Source: Pseudomonadota bacterium
GTDB lineage: Bacteria > Pseudomonadota > Gammaproteobacteria > UBA1113
DNA length: 7,606 nucleotides
Direction: 5' to 3'
Assembly: GCA_021782065.1 (NCBI GenBank)
Contig: JAJXVQ010000053.1
Coordinates: 1-7,606 of the forward strand
Made by a program: the position numbers and the translations under genes. Below are positions 1 through 6,762 of this stretch, piece after piece (position 1 is the first letter of the stretch; the number at the start of each line of letters is the position of its first letter). A model generated the notes under the pieces. It ran no database searches. It had not been told where the DNA came from and saw only the letters and a list, made by a program, of their open reading frames with translations.

Positions 1-286
1 AATTGCAGAAACTTATAGCGATTATTGCATCATCACCAATGACAATCCGCGATATGAAAAACCGATGCGCATTGCCGAGGAAATTGTCACTGGCATGACA
101 CAAAAATCCATACGCACGATTATTTTAGATCGCAAAGAAGCTATATCGGAAGGCATTCATAAGGCGGGATTGAATGATATAGTCTTGATTACTGGCAAGG
201 GGCATGAGACTTATCAACAAATCGGCGATGTCAAATACCCATTGAGTGATATGCAAATTGCGTTGGAAGTATTGAAAGATAGATAG
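1..286 (+). CDS. murE: UDP-MurNAc-tripeptide synthetase MurE, C-terminal part (5' end outside window)
   Basis: Seen: a frame open from base 2 to the TAG at 284-286 gives 94 residues, roughly the last fifth of a protein that is usually near 490 residues. It contains TNDNPRYE at residues 13-20 (DNPR is the meso-diaminopimelate recognition motif of MurE) and GKGHETYQ followed by a G...PLSD segment, the conserved C-terminal MurE signature. The ATG at 65 is internal and is not the start. Known role: this cytoplasmic ATP-dependent ligase adds meso-diaminopimelate to UDP-MurNAc-L-Ala-D-Glu in peptidoglycan precursor synthesis. DNPR implies DAP-type rather than lysine-type peptidoglycan, as expected for a Gram-negative. 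murF begins 24 bp downstream, so the two are very probably one transcript. The ATP-binding part lies outside the window and cannot be checked. Confidence 0.95.
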   Translation, partial: IAETYSDYCIITNDNPRYEKPMRIAEEIVTGMTQKSIRTIILDRKEAISEGIHKAGLNDIVLITGKGHETYQQIGDVKYPLSDMQIALEVLKDR

Positions 287-300
287 GACCTAATAAAAAC

Positions 301-313
301 GAGGAAAACAGTG
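301..313 (+). promoter_or_regulatory. Ribosome binding site and GTG start of murF
   Basis: GAGG at 301-304 lies 6 nt before GTG at 311-313. The protein from this GTG begins in register with the usual MurF N-terminus, which supports a GTG rather than a later ATG start. Confidence 0.75.
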
Positions 314-1660
314 GCTTATTTTAAATTTTCAGAATTGATTAAACCCTTAGCAGCGCATCATAGTGGTATGGATACAACCTTTAGCACCGTCACTATAGAT
401 TCACGCAATATTAAGCCGGGGGATTTATTTATCGCTATTAAAGGGCCCAACTTCGACGGCCATAACTTTATAAACGAAGCACAAAAACAAGGTGCTTGCG
501 GAGTAATGGTTGAAAAAGAAGTATATGCCGATTTACCAGTATTAAAAGTTGAAGATACGCGTCTAGCTTTAGGGCGTCTGGGCGCCTTGCGTCGAGCACA
601 ACTAGCTGATTTGCCGCTCATCGCTGTAACGGGCAGTTGTGGCAAAACCACTACCAAAACGATGATGGCGGCGATATTAAAACAAAAAGGCAACACTCTG
701 GCCACAGAAGGTACCTTGAACAACGATTACGGTGTACCCTTAACGTTGCTGAAATTGCAAGAACAACACGATTATGCCGTGGTTGAGATGGGTGCTAATC
801 ACTTTGAAGAAATTGCATATCTAACGCAAATGGTTAAACCGCATGTAGCGGTGATCACGAATGCAGGCCCCGTGCATTTAGAAGGTTTTGGCAATGTTTA
901 TGGTGTGGCACAAGCGAAAGGTGAAATCTTTAGAGGGCTTATTCCCAGTGGAGTAGCGGTATTAAATGCCGACGATACCCATTTTGAGTATTGGCAAGCA
1001 TTGGTGTTTGAACGTAAGAAAGTAACATTTGGTGAAAATGCGAAGGCAGACTATCGAGCTGCTGATGTCTGGATGAATGCACAACATAAGCCGGAATTTC
1101 GTTTGTGCAGCCCCTTGGGTGAAATTAAAATTACTTTGCCGCTGTTGGGGCGACATAATATATTGAATGCTTTGGCTGCAGCGGCCGCTACAGCCGAGTT
1201 GGGAGCGAGTTTGAATGATATACAACAAGGCTTGTCGCAGATGGAACCGGTCAACAAACGACTCAATGAATATCAAGGCCGTCATGGCGAAATGATCATA
1301 GATGATAGCTACAATGCCAACCCTGCTGGTATGGCTGCAGCACTGTCCGTGTTGATGCAATATCCAGGCAAACGTATCATGGTCTTAGGCAGCATGGGCG
1401 AATTAGGCGATTTAAGCGAGGATTACCATTACGCTTTAGGACAACAGATTCGCGATATGGGTGTAGATGTTTTATTGGCGGTGGGTGATCTGGCCTTACA
1501 TACGGTGAATGCCTTTGGCACGGGTGCGGCTCATTTTAGTGATAAAAATAGTTTATTAGCTGAGTTGAAACCCTTACTGTCTAAAGATGCAGTAATACTG
1601 GTCAAAGGTTCACGCTTTATGAAAATGGAAAACATAGTACAAGAATTAATAAAAGGATAA
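311..1660 (+). CDS. murF: UDP-MurNAc-tripeptide--D-alanyl-D-alanine ligase MurF
   Basis: Known role: the last cytoplasmic ligase of peptidoglycan precursor synthesis. It joins D-Ala-D-Ala to UDP-MurNAc-tripeptide using ATP, giving UDP-MurNAc-pentapeptide. Seen: 449 residues, close to the 452 of E. coli MurF. The N-terminal substrate domain has [11 protein letters not shown] (30-40). The central ATPase domain has the P-loop [10 protein letters not shown] (107-116), [10 protein letters not shown] (159-168), [13 protein letters not shown] (182-194) and GRHNILNA (280-287). The C-terminal domain has [11 protein letters not shown] (331-341), [10 protein letters not shown] (358-367) and KGSRFMKME near the end. 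All expected motifs are intact. The start is GTG with GAGG 6 nt upstream. The gene lies 24 bp after murE and 7 bp before mraY, and its tail AAAGGA doubles as the mraY ribosome binding site, pointing to coupled translation. Confidence 0.97.
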   Translation: MAYFKFSELIKPLAAHHSGMDTTFSTVTIDSRNIKPGDLFIAIKGPNFDGHNFINEAQKQGACGVMVEKEVYADLPVLKVEDTRLALGRLGALRRAQLADLPLIAVTGSCGKTTTKTMMAAILKQKGNTLATEGTLNNDYGVPLTLLKLQEQHDYAVVEMGANHFEEIAYLTQMVKPHVAVITNAGPVHLEGFGNVYGVAQAKGEIFRGLIPSGVAVLNADDTHFEYWQALVFERKKVTFGENAKADYRAADVWMNAQHKPEFRLCSPLGEIKITLPLLGRHNILNALAAAAATAELGASLNDIQQGLSQMEPVNKRLNEYQGRHGEMIIDDSYNANPAGMAAALSVLMQYPGKRIMVLGSMGELGDLSEDYHYALGQQIRDMGVDVLLAVGDLALHTVNAFGTGAAHFSDKNSLLAELKPLLSKDAVILVKGSRFMKMENIVQELIKG

Positions 1661-1667
1661 CTATTCG

Positions 1668-2750
1668 ATGATAGAATTACTAGGCCGTTGGCTGGCCCAT
1701 TATTATCATGGCTTTAACATACTTCAATATTTAACATTACGGACTTTGTTAGCCTCATTAACTGCATTGGTATTGTCGTTGTGGTTAGGCCCGAAGATGA
1801 TCGCTTATTTACAGCGTTTGCAAATAGGCCAAGCTGTACGCGATGATGGCCCTAAGACACATTTGTCAAAATCAGGTACTCCGACTATGGGCGGGGCTTT
1901 TATTATTTTATCCATTGCTATTACGACCTTATTGTGGGCTGATTTATCGAATCTCTATATTTGGTTAACCTTGATTGTGCTGTGTGGTTTTGCGGCTATA
2001 GGTTGGATAGATGATTATCGCAAGGTAGCGTTAAAAAACAGTAAAGGTTTGCCAGGACGTTATAAATATTTTTGGCAATCGGTGCTAGGTGTGGGCGTGG
2101 CTATCGCTTTATATATGATGGCGCGTAGCCCTATAGAAACTTCGCTGTACGTGCCTTTCATAAAAAGTATACACCCGCAATTGGGTCTATGCTTTATAGT
2201 CTTAGTTTATTTTGTCATTGTAGGATCTAGCAATGCGGTTAATTTAACGGATGGTCTAGATGGCTTGGCCATATTACCTATTGTTTTAGTCGGTGGTGGT
2301 TTGGGTATCTTCGCGTATTTAACCGGAAACACGCAATTTGCAAGTTATTTACAAATCCCTTATGTCGCTGGCGTAGGAGAATTGGCTGTTTTCTGTGGTG
2401 CTATCGTCGGCGCGGGTTTGGGCTTTTTGTGGTTTAACAGTTACCCGGCACAAGTTTTTATGGGTGATGTAGGCGCCTTATCTTTGGGTGCCGTTTTAGG
2501 TTGCGTAGCTGTTATGGTACGTCAAGAGATCGTTTTATTTATCATGGGCGGTTTATTTGTGGCCGAAACGGTATCAGTCATATTACAAGTCGGGTATTTT
2601 AAAATGACTCGCAAACGGATTTTTAGAATGGCGCCATTGCATCATCATTTTGAATTAAAGGGCTGGCCGGAGCCTAAGGTCATCGTTCGTTTTTGGATTG
2701 TGACGGTCATATTAGTATTATGCGGTTTGCTCACATTAAAGGTGCGTTAG
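1668..2750 (+). CDS. mraY: Phospho-MurNAc-pentapeptide transferase MraY
   Basis: Known role: this integral inner-membrane enzyme transfers phospho-MurNAc-pentapeptide from UDP to undecaprenyl phosphate, making lipid I, with Mg2+ in the active site. Seen: 360 residues, the same length as E. coli MraY, with about ten hydrophobic segments. Motifs in order are [18 protein letters not shown] (55-72), the catalytic Asp pair in GWIDDYRK (D115, D116), [13 protein letters not shown] (189-201), [11 protein letters not shown] with D267, and [13 protein letters not shown] with the His triad at 325-327. All key residues are present. The start is ATG, with AAAGGA at 1652-1657 overlapping the end of murF. 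The gene ends at a TAG, and then an unusually long 175 bp gap precedes murD. In most relatives these two genes nearly touch. Confidence 0.97.
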   Translation: MIELLGRWLAHYYHGFNILQYLTLRTLLASLTALVLSLWLGPKMIAYLQRLQIGQAVRDDGPKTHLSKSGTPTMGGAFIILSIAITTLLWADLSNLYIWLTLIVLCGFAAIGWIDDYRKVALKNSKGLPGRYKYFWQSVLGVGVAIALYMMARSPIETSLYVPFIKSIHPQLGLCFIVLVYFVIVGSSNAVNLTDGLDGLAILPIVLVGGGLGIFAYLTGNTQFASYLQIPYVAGVGELAVFCGAIVGAGLGFLWFNSYPAQVFMGDVGALSLGAVLGCVAVMVRQEIVLFIMGGLFVAETVSVILQVGYFKMTRKRIFRMAPLHHHFELKGWPEPKVIVRFWIVTVILVLCGLLTLKVR

Positions 2751-2797
2751 CGGTGATAATTGTACACATGCGCGGAATTCGTCATTCTAGTTTCTAA

Positions 2798-2875
2798 CTG
2801 GCGGGGTACTGTCACGGAGACCACCCCGTTGTGCCTGCGCGCGTAGGGGGCACCGTGACACCCCGCCATCACTAT
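2798..2875 (+). repeat. GC-rich palindromic repeat, copy 1 (mraY-murD gap)
   Basis: Seen: left arm 2799-2817 and right arm 2853-2868 pair as TGGCGGGG/CCCCGCCA and TGTCACGG/CCGTGACA, 16 bp in all, with a 3-nt bulge TAC (2807-2809) on the left side. The centre contains GTGCCTGCGCGC (2831-2842), and a smaller stem GTGCC (2831-2835)/GGCAC (2849-2853) can form as an alternative. Copy 2, at 4322-4411 beyond murD, lies in the same orientation and shares CTGGC, GTCACG, the 12-nt centre and the right edge CCATNACTAT. Its arms differ in sequence but still pair. No U-tract follows, so this is not a typical intrinsic terminator. It probably lies within the transcript leading to murD. The family is not one I can name. 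It could be a REP-like or MITE-like element. Confidence 0.8.
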
Positions 2876-2911
2876 AACCACCCAGGGATTTCGGCAAATG
2901 TTCTGTTAGAT

Positions 2912-2928
2912 GAGGATAGTAAGAAGTG
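2912..2928 (+). promoter_or_regulatory. Ribosome binding site and GTG start of murD
   Basis: GAGG at 2912-2915 sits 10 nt before GTG at 2926-2928. An in-frame TAA at 2920-2922 excludes any earlier start, and the nucleotide-binding motif VGLGQTGLS follows at residues 11-19, so no later start is reasonable. Confidence 0.75.
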
Positions 2929-4269
2929 GTTATTGCCAATAAAAAATACATCATTGTAGGGCTAGGACAAACCGGTCTATCCGTTGTTCATTTTCTAAAT
3001 GCACAAGGTGCAAATTGGTGCGCGGTGGATACGCGCGACGAACCACCTGGCATAGCCGTCTTGCGTGCGCAATTTCCTAACAATGATATACACACTGGTC
3101 CTTTAGAACTCAGTTATTTTCAAGGCGTGGATGAAGTTATTTTAAGTCCAGGTTTGTCGCCGCATCACCCCATATTAGAAGAATTAGCGCAACAAGGCAT
3201 TCCTATTATTGGCGATATAGAATTATTTGCACGCGCACATTTAGGAAAAGTCGTAGGCATTACCGGTTCTAATGCCAAATCAACAGTAACTACTGTAGTT
3301 GCTAAAATGGTTGAAACAGCAGGTTTGGCTATGCGTATGGGTGGCAATATCGGGATTACTGCTTTGTCTTTATTACCAGATACTAAAGATGTCACTCATG
3401 TATTGGAGCTGTCTAGTTTCCAATTGGATACAACGTATACTTTAGATTTAGAAGTAGCCTGTATTTTAAATATCAGCGCCGATCATCTAGATCGTTATGC
3501 ACATATGCAAGAATATAGTGCTTCTAAGCAGCGCATTTATGAGAATGCACATCATATTGTGGTGAATCGCGATGATGAAAACACCTATCCTAAAAGTCAT
3601 CATGCTATTAGCACCAGTTTTGGATTATCTGTGCCTAAAGAAAAAGAATTCGGTTTAGCCAGCCGAGATAATACATTTTATTTAGCATATGGTAATGAAA
3701 TATTACTAGCTGTGGCCGAATTGCCTTTGCAGGGACGGCACAATTGGAGCAATGCTTTAGCAGCCTTGGCCATAGGTCATTGCTTAGGTTTAGCTTTTGC
3801 GCCTATGTTGGAAGTGCTACGCAGCTTTCACGGTTTAGCGCATCGATGTCAACTTGTGATCCAGAAAAATAATATCACTTGGTATAACGATTCCAAAGGC
3901 ACCAATGTAGGTGCAACGTTAGCTGCGATTGCGGGCTTGCAATTACCACAAAAACGACATCTTATTTTGATCGCCGGCGGCTTAGGGAAAGGTGCGGATT
4001 TCTTGCCATTGTATAATATTGTACATGAGAGTGTTAAGTTACTTATTTTGTATGGTCAAGATAAGGTGATTATACAACAGACTTTGATGGGCAGTACCGA
4101 TATAGTGGATGTAGTAGACCTGCGTGCGGCGATAGCACTAGCCGATGAAAAAGCGTCTTCTGGTGATGTGGTTTTATTTTCACCCGCCTGCGCTAGCTAT
4201 GACATGTTTAACAATTATGAACATCGCGGCGAATTGTATTGCCAGTGGGTATTGGAGCAGTTGTCTTAG
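2926..4269 (+). CDS. murD: UDP-MurNAc-L-alanine--D-glutamate ligase MurD
   Basis: Known role: cytoplasmic ATP-dependent ligase adding D-glutamate to UDP-MurNAc-L-Ala, the second amino-acid step of peptidoglycan precursor synthesis. Seen: 447 residues, within the usual range. The N-terminal Rossmann-like domain has VGLGQTGLS (11-19) and SPGLSPHHP (74-82). The ATPase domain has GITGSNAKST (111-120), GGNIG (139-143), ELSSFQLD (161-168), NISADHLDRY (182-191), the probable carbamylated lysine in SKQRIY (K201) and GRHNWSNALA (270-279). The C-terminal domain has AHR (305-307), NDSKGTNVGAT (321-331), AGGLGKGADF (350-359) and SPACASYDMFNNYEHRG (419-435). Ala replaces the usual Gly before the P-loop Lys. 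I recall this variant from other gammaproteobacterial MurD proteins, so it need not mean loss of activity. GC-rich repeats flank the gene, and ftsW does not follow. Confidence 0.97.
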   Translation: MVIANKKYIIVGLGQTGLSVVHFLNAQGANWCAVDTRDEPPGIAVLRAQFPNNDIHTGPLELSYFQGVDEVILSPGLSPHHPILEELAQQGIPIIGDIELFARAHLGKVVGITGSNAKSTVTTVVAKMVETAGLAMRMGGNIGITALSLLPDTKDVTHVLELSSFQLDTTYTLDLEVACILNISADHLDRYAHMQEYSASKQRIYENAHHIVVNRDDENTYPKSHHAISTSFGLSVPKEKEFGLASRDNTFYLAYGNEILLAVAELPLQGRHNWSNALAALAIGHCLGLAFAPMLEVLRSFHGLAHRCQLVIQKNNITWYNDSKGTNVGATLAAIAGLQLPQKRHLILIAGGLGKGADFLPLYNIVHESVKLLILYGQDKVIIQQTLMGSTDIVDVVDLRAAIALADEKASSGDVVLFSPACASYDMFNNYEHRGELYCQWVLEQLS

Positions 4270-4321
4270 TTTGTAATTTCTTGGTCCGGCTATATCCAGG
4301 GCTCAGTATTATAGTTCATCG

Positions 4322-4411
4322 CTGGCCGGACCCGGTCACGCGACTTCTCCGTCGTGCTCGTGCCTGCGCGCTGCCTTCGACCCCTGTCGCGTGCCACCCG
4401 GCCATGACTAT
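4322..4411 (+). repeat. GC-rich palindromic repeat, copy 2 (after murD)
   Basis: Seen: arms TGGCCGG (4323-4329)/CCGGCCA (4398-4404) and CACGCGAC (4337-4344)/GTCGCGTG (4386-4393) pair perfectly. Between them is an asymmetric internal loop of 7 nt on the left (4330-4336) and 4 nt on the right (4394-4397), the same 3-nt left-side excess as in copy 1. The centre contains GTGCCTGCGCGC (4360-4371), identical to copy 1, and an inner stem GTCG (4351-4354)/CGAC (4378-4381). The right edge CCATGACTATTA matches CCATCACTATAA of copy 1. The stem bases differ between copies but pairing is kept, suggesting the fold is what is conserved. The repeat is much richer in GC than the flanking genes. Its family is unknown to me. 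Confidence 0.8.
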
Positions 4412-4555
4412 TACGCTTTGTCTTGAATGAGTCATCTCGCACAATATTCCGAGAAGTGTTTGTAGAGACCGTGCTATGAATAATTAAATAGAATAAGTCT
4501 TGTGCTTTTTTATGTAAAGCTCGCGAGGCGTAGGCCAAAGCCATCGTTGCAGAGT

Positions 4556-4648
4556 TGTGTCAATCCGTGCGCGGCAGAAAGCCGCGATTCTAACCGAGCC
4601 GAGACCGTCAGGGAGCGAATTAACTGTATTGACGGCGTGTTTGACACA
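4556..4648. repeat. Palindromic element with 8 bp terminal inverted repeats
   Basis: Seen: TGTGTCAA (4556-4563) and TTGACACA (4641-4648) are exact reverse complements bounding 93 bp. Inside are two further hairpins: CGCGGC (4570-4575), loop AGAAA, GCCGCG (4581-4586); and CCGTCA (4605-4610), 19-nt loop, TGACGG (4630-4635). The three nested or adjacent stems give the element a cloverleaf-like or branched fold. It does not share sequence with the two repeats flanking murD. No target-site duplication is obvious and no transposase is present, so it could be a non-autonomous element (MITE/REP-like) or a structured RNA. It is not a tRNA: no acceptor CCA or T-loop is visible. Confidence 0.6.
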
Positions 4649-4675
4649 TATCCTAGAAGTTAGAAAAAATAGCGA

Positions 4676-5713
4676 CTATTTTAGTTCAATCTCTTGCACA
4701 TTCCGTATAAAAGCATCAATCTCTTCTACCTTTGTATCAAACGACGTCATCAAACGCACTTCTGATAAGCGCTCATCCCACACATGAAAATGATAACGCG
4801 TGTGTAGCTTTTCAATGAGCGCCGTGGGCATAATGGCAAAAATGGCATTGGCATCAACAGGCTGAGTAATGTGAATAGATTTAATTTTTCTTAGCCCTTG
4901 AGCCATATGTTGTGCCATGGCATTGGCGTGGCTGGCATTATTAAGCCATAAATCATTAGACAGCAAAGCTTGAAATTGAGCTGAGATAAAACGCATTTTT
5001 GATGCCAGTTGCATGTTTTGCTTACGGATAAATAAAAATGATTTTTCCAATGAAGGATTTAAGAATACAACGGCTTCGCCCATCATCATGCCATTTTTAG
5101 TGCCGCCAAATGACAGCACATCGACACCAGCAGCTTCGACTATTGTTTTTAAGTCGGTTTGTAAACTAGCGGCGGCATTGGCAAGACGCGCGCCGTCCAT
5201 GTGTAAATATAACCCGTGCGCCTTGGCAAAAGACGAGAGTTTTCGTAATTCTTCTAACTTATAAACGGTACCATATTCCGTCGATTGGCTGATCGATATC
5301 ACTCGTGCTTGTACGTAATGTTGATCGCCTATGCGTTGTAGCTGTGCTTGTACGCCTTCTACGGTTATTTTCCCGTGTGTGGCGGGAACCAGCAACAGCT
5401 TACATCCCGCTACTTTTTCAGGCGCGCCGCACTCATCGGCTTGAATATGAGCTTTCTCGGCGCAAATGACGGCTTCGTGGCTTTGAGTCATGGCACACAG
5501 TGCGCTTACATTAGCGCCCGTGCCATTAAAGACAAAAAAGGTTTCGGCATGATTGCCTAAATGCCGCTTAAATTGCTCGATAGCAGCTGCTGTATACTCA
5601 TCACTCCCATAAGCAAGAGCGGGCCCTTGATTGGCTTCCACCATAGCCTGTATGACTTTAGGATGAACGCCTGCATAGTTATCACTGGCAAAGTTAATTC
5701 TAGGGACTTTCAT
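4676..5713 (-). CDS. ltaE: Low-specificity L-threonine aldolase (PLP enzyme, fold type I)
   Basis: Known role: cytoplasmic pyridoxal-phosphate enzyme splitting L-threonine or L-allo-threonine into glycine and acetaldehyde, thus a glycine source. Seen: 345 residues, matching the roughly 346-residue Pseudomonas-type enzymes. Motifs are FASDNYAGVHP (8-18), the phosphate-binding NGTGAN (63-68), H89 in the AEKAH segment that usually stacks on the PLP ring, HMDGARLANA (171-180) with D173 for the pyridine nitrogen and R176 for the substrate carboxylate, and SFGGTKNG (201-208) with K206 as the Schiff-base lysine. The SFGGTKNG form, rather than the LSKGLGAPVG form of E. coli LtaE, places it in the Pseudomonas-like subgroup. 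GAGGT (5719-5723) lies 5 nt before the ATG. The gene is convergent with murD and 170 bp downstream of the lipoprotein gene, with no clear terminator between, so co-transcription is possible. Side activity on other beta-hydroxy amino acids is likely. Confidence 0.92.
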   Translation of the reverse strand: MKVPRINFASDNYAGVHPKVIQAMVEANQGPALAYGSDEYTAAAIEQFKRHLGNHAETFFVFNGTGANVSALCAMTQSHEAVICAEKAHIQADECGAPEKVAGCKLLLVPATHGKITVEGVQAQLQRIGDQHYVQARVISISQSTEYGTVYKLEELRKLSSFAKAHGLYLHMDGARLANAAASLQTDLKTIVEAAGVDVLSFGGTKNGMMMGEAVVFLNPSLEKSFLFIRKQNMQLASKMRFISAQFQALLSNDLWLNNASHANAMAQHMAQGLRKIKSIHITQPVDANAIFAIMPTALIEKLHTRYHFHVWDERLSEVRLMTSFDTKVEEIDAFIRNVQEIELK

Positions 5714-5883
5714 TATTTACCTCATTAAGAACGTTTAAATAGTATCTATTAGCTGTGCGTGTAGTTTGTTCATGCCTGTTAAAGTGGCGTTTTCACTAAA
5801 CGTTTATTAAAATTTCTATGGTATGGTTGCAGACGAAAAAGAATATAACTTGTTTCCAGTATGGTTAACACATTAAAATCAAG

Positions 5884-6432
5884 CTATTGCTTCATTGTTA
5901 TTGCAGTGGTCGAAGCTTTACTCTTTGTAGTCGTGGCCTTGCTTGGGGCCGGGCTAGGCACACTAATGGTATTATCCGGTATTATGCGCGTAGTGGGTCC
6001 ATAAATGACCAATACACGTTGATTCAGTGCTAGCTGTAGATCTTGTTGCTGAGTAACAGAGATAGTTGAATTATTATCTAGCTGGATAATGTACTCATAG
6101 CCCACATCTTTGCGCAGTTGTTTTTCAGCTTCATTGCCTATTAGGCCGCCCACTATAGCGCCGCCCGTGGCGCCAATGATATTGATTGCAGTAGTGCCCC
6201 CCATCATGCTACCCGCAGCACCGCCAGCAACGCCGCCACCTAGGGCCCCCATGCCGCTATTTTGTTGAATTTTAACCGGCCGTATGGCAATAATAGTGCC
6301 CTTGACAGTCCTACTGGCCACACCTACCTCACCCCCACTATAGGTATTAGGGGATAAATCGGGCACACAACCGCCTAATAAAGGCATTAAGGCGAGTGCT
6401 AAGCTGATAAGAATGACTTTTCTATTAAACAT
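5884..6432 (-). CDS. Glycine-zipper outer-membrane lipoprotein, SlyB/Pcp-like
   Basis: Seen: 182 residues. The N-terminus MFNRK, a hydrophobic stretch and the lipobox LGGC (19-22) form a signal-peptidase-II site, so Cys22 should be lipidated. Val, not Asp, at the +2 position favours sorting to the outer membrane. SGGEVGVASRTVKGTIIAIRPVKI (about 32-55) is the segment typical of SlyB/Pcp proteins. A glycine-zipper hairpin follows (about 60-99, GGG.AGG.AG..MGG and GATGGAIVGGLIGN), then a small beta-rich region (112-151). The last 25 residues form a Ser/Thr/Lys/Ala/Pro-rich tail that I do not associate with SlyB. In enterobacteria SlyB is an envelope-stress lipoprotein linked to PhoPQ. That function is only inferred here. 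GAGGT (6439-6443) lies 6 nt before the ATG, and a strong sigma70 promoter lies about 50 bp upstream. The family assignment is good, but orthology to slyB itself is uncertain. Confidence 0.85.
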   Translation of the reverse strand: MFNRKVILISLALALMPLLGGCVPDLSPNTYSGGEVGVASRTVKGTIIAIRPVKIQQNSGMGALGGGVAGGAAGSMMGGTTAINIIGATGGAIVGGLIGNEAEKQLRKDVGYEYIIQLDNNSTISVTQQQDLQLALNQRVLVIYGPTTRIIPDNTISVPSPAPSKATTTKSKASTTAITMKQ

Positions 6433-6482
6433 GGTCTTACCTCAATACGTTAAGAATAGATTCCCATTTTAGTATTGATGTT

Positions 6483-6511
6483 ATTTTAGACAAATTAAGC
6501 GTATATGTCAA
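6483..6511 (-). promoter_or_regulatory. Sigma70 promoter of the lipoprotein gene
   Basis: On the minus strand a perfect -35 TTGACA (6511-6506) and a -10 TAAAAT (6488-6483) are separated by exactly 17 nt. Transcription would start near 6476, giving a leader of about 45 nt before the ATG at 6432 that includes GAGGT. This is the clearest promoter in the window and predicts strong housekeeping expression. Confidence 0.85.
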
Positions 6512-6762
6512 TAGATGCTTAGTTGTCCAATCTGAATGCTAGAAGCTTCTTCAATTTTGATTTCATCTTTATCACGGAATATTTTTAAGTGAAAATGCTT
6601 TACATGAGAAGGCCATTATGGCCTAAGTTACTTCTTTCAATTAATGGGCTTTCTGTCTTAATTCATGTCAAATATCAACAGGTCTTAATGCCGCCACAGC
6701 GAGTATGGGCCACCATCAGTAATAAGCCGCATTATTCTAGCGCAAAAATATAAGTTTATGCA

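Larger units (their letters stand above)
4270..4675. other. Gene-free convergent gap with two unrelated structured repeats
   Basis: These 406 bp lie between the 3' ends of murD (+) and ltaE (-). They hold palindromic repeat copy 2 (4322-4411) and a second element with 8 bp terminal inverted repeats (4556-4648). Between them is an unassigned stretch (4412-4555) with a small stem TCTCG (4435-4439)/CGAGA (4450-4454) and an 8 bp palindrome CTCGCGAG (4520-4527). The short open frames here run through the repeats and do not look like proteins. I see no hairpin plus U-tract terminator for either flanking gene. Confidence 0.7.

Noticed and set aside
65..67. ATG at 65 as a start for a 73-residue protein
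   Set aside because: It is internal to murE. The DNPR motif lies upstream in the same frame.
3256..3285. MurD P-loop reads TGSNAKST with Ala where TGSNGKST is common
   Set aside because: I recall the same Ala variant from functional MurD proteins of other gammaproteobacteria, and all other catalytic motifs are intact, so it is not a sign of decay.
4239..4544. Short open frames on both strands through 4239-4430 and 4290-4544
   Set aside because: They run across the GC-rich palindromic repeat and have biased Arg/Pro-rich translations with no family resemblance, so they are by-products of the repeat.
4556..4648. tRNA-like cloverleaf in the third repeat element
   Set aside because: The stems lack the conserved D-loop and T-loop bases and an acceptor/anticodon arrangement.
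4557..4787. Plus-strand 76-codon frame after the murD gap
   Set aside because: It covers the inverted-repeat element and then runs antisense to the end of ltaE, with no ribosome site.
5714..5883. Search for an ltaE promoter in the 170 bp gap (TATATT on the minus strand at 5847-5842)
   Set aside because: No good -35 lies at 16-18 nt. The best hexamers match poorly, so I did not call a promoter.
6508..6615. Minus-strand 36-codon open segment that reads like a protein tail (…HVKHFHLKIF…)
   Set aside because: It is too short to be significant, it has no start codon with a ribosome site, and its stop lies inside the -35 element. It may be a gene relic, but nothing supports a call.
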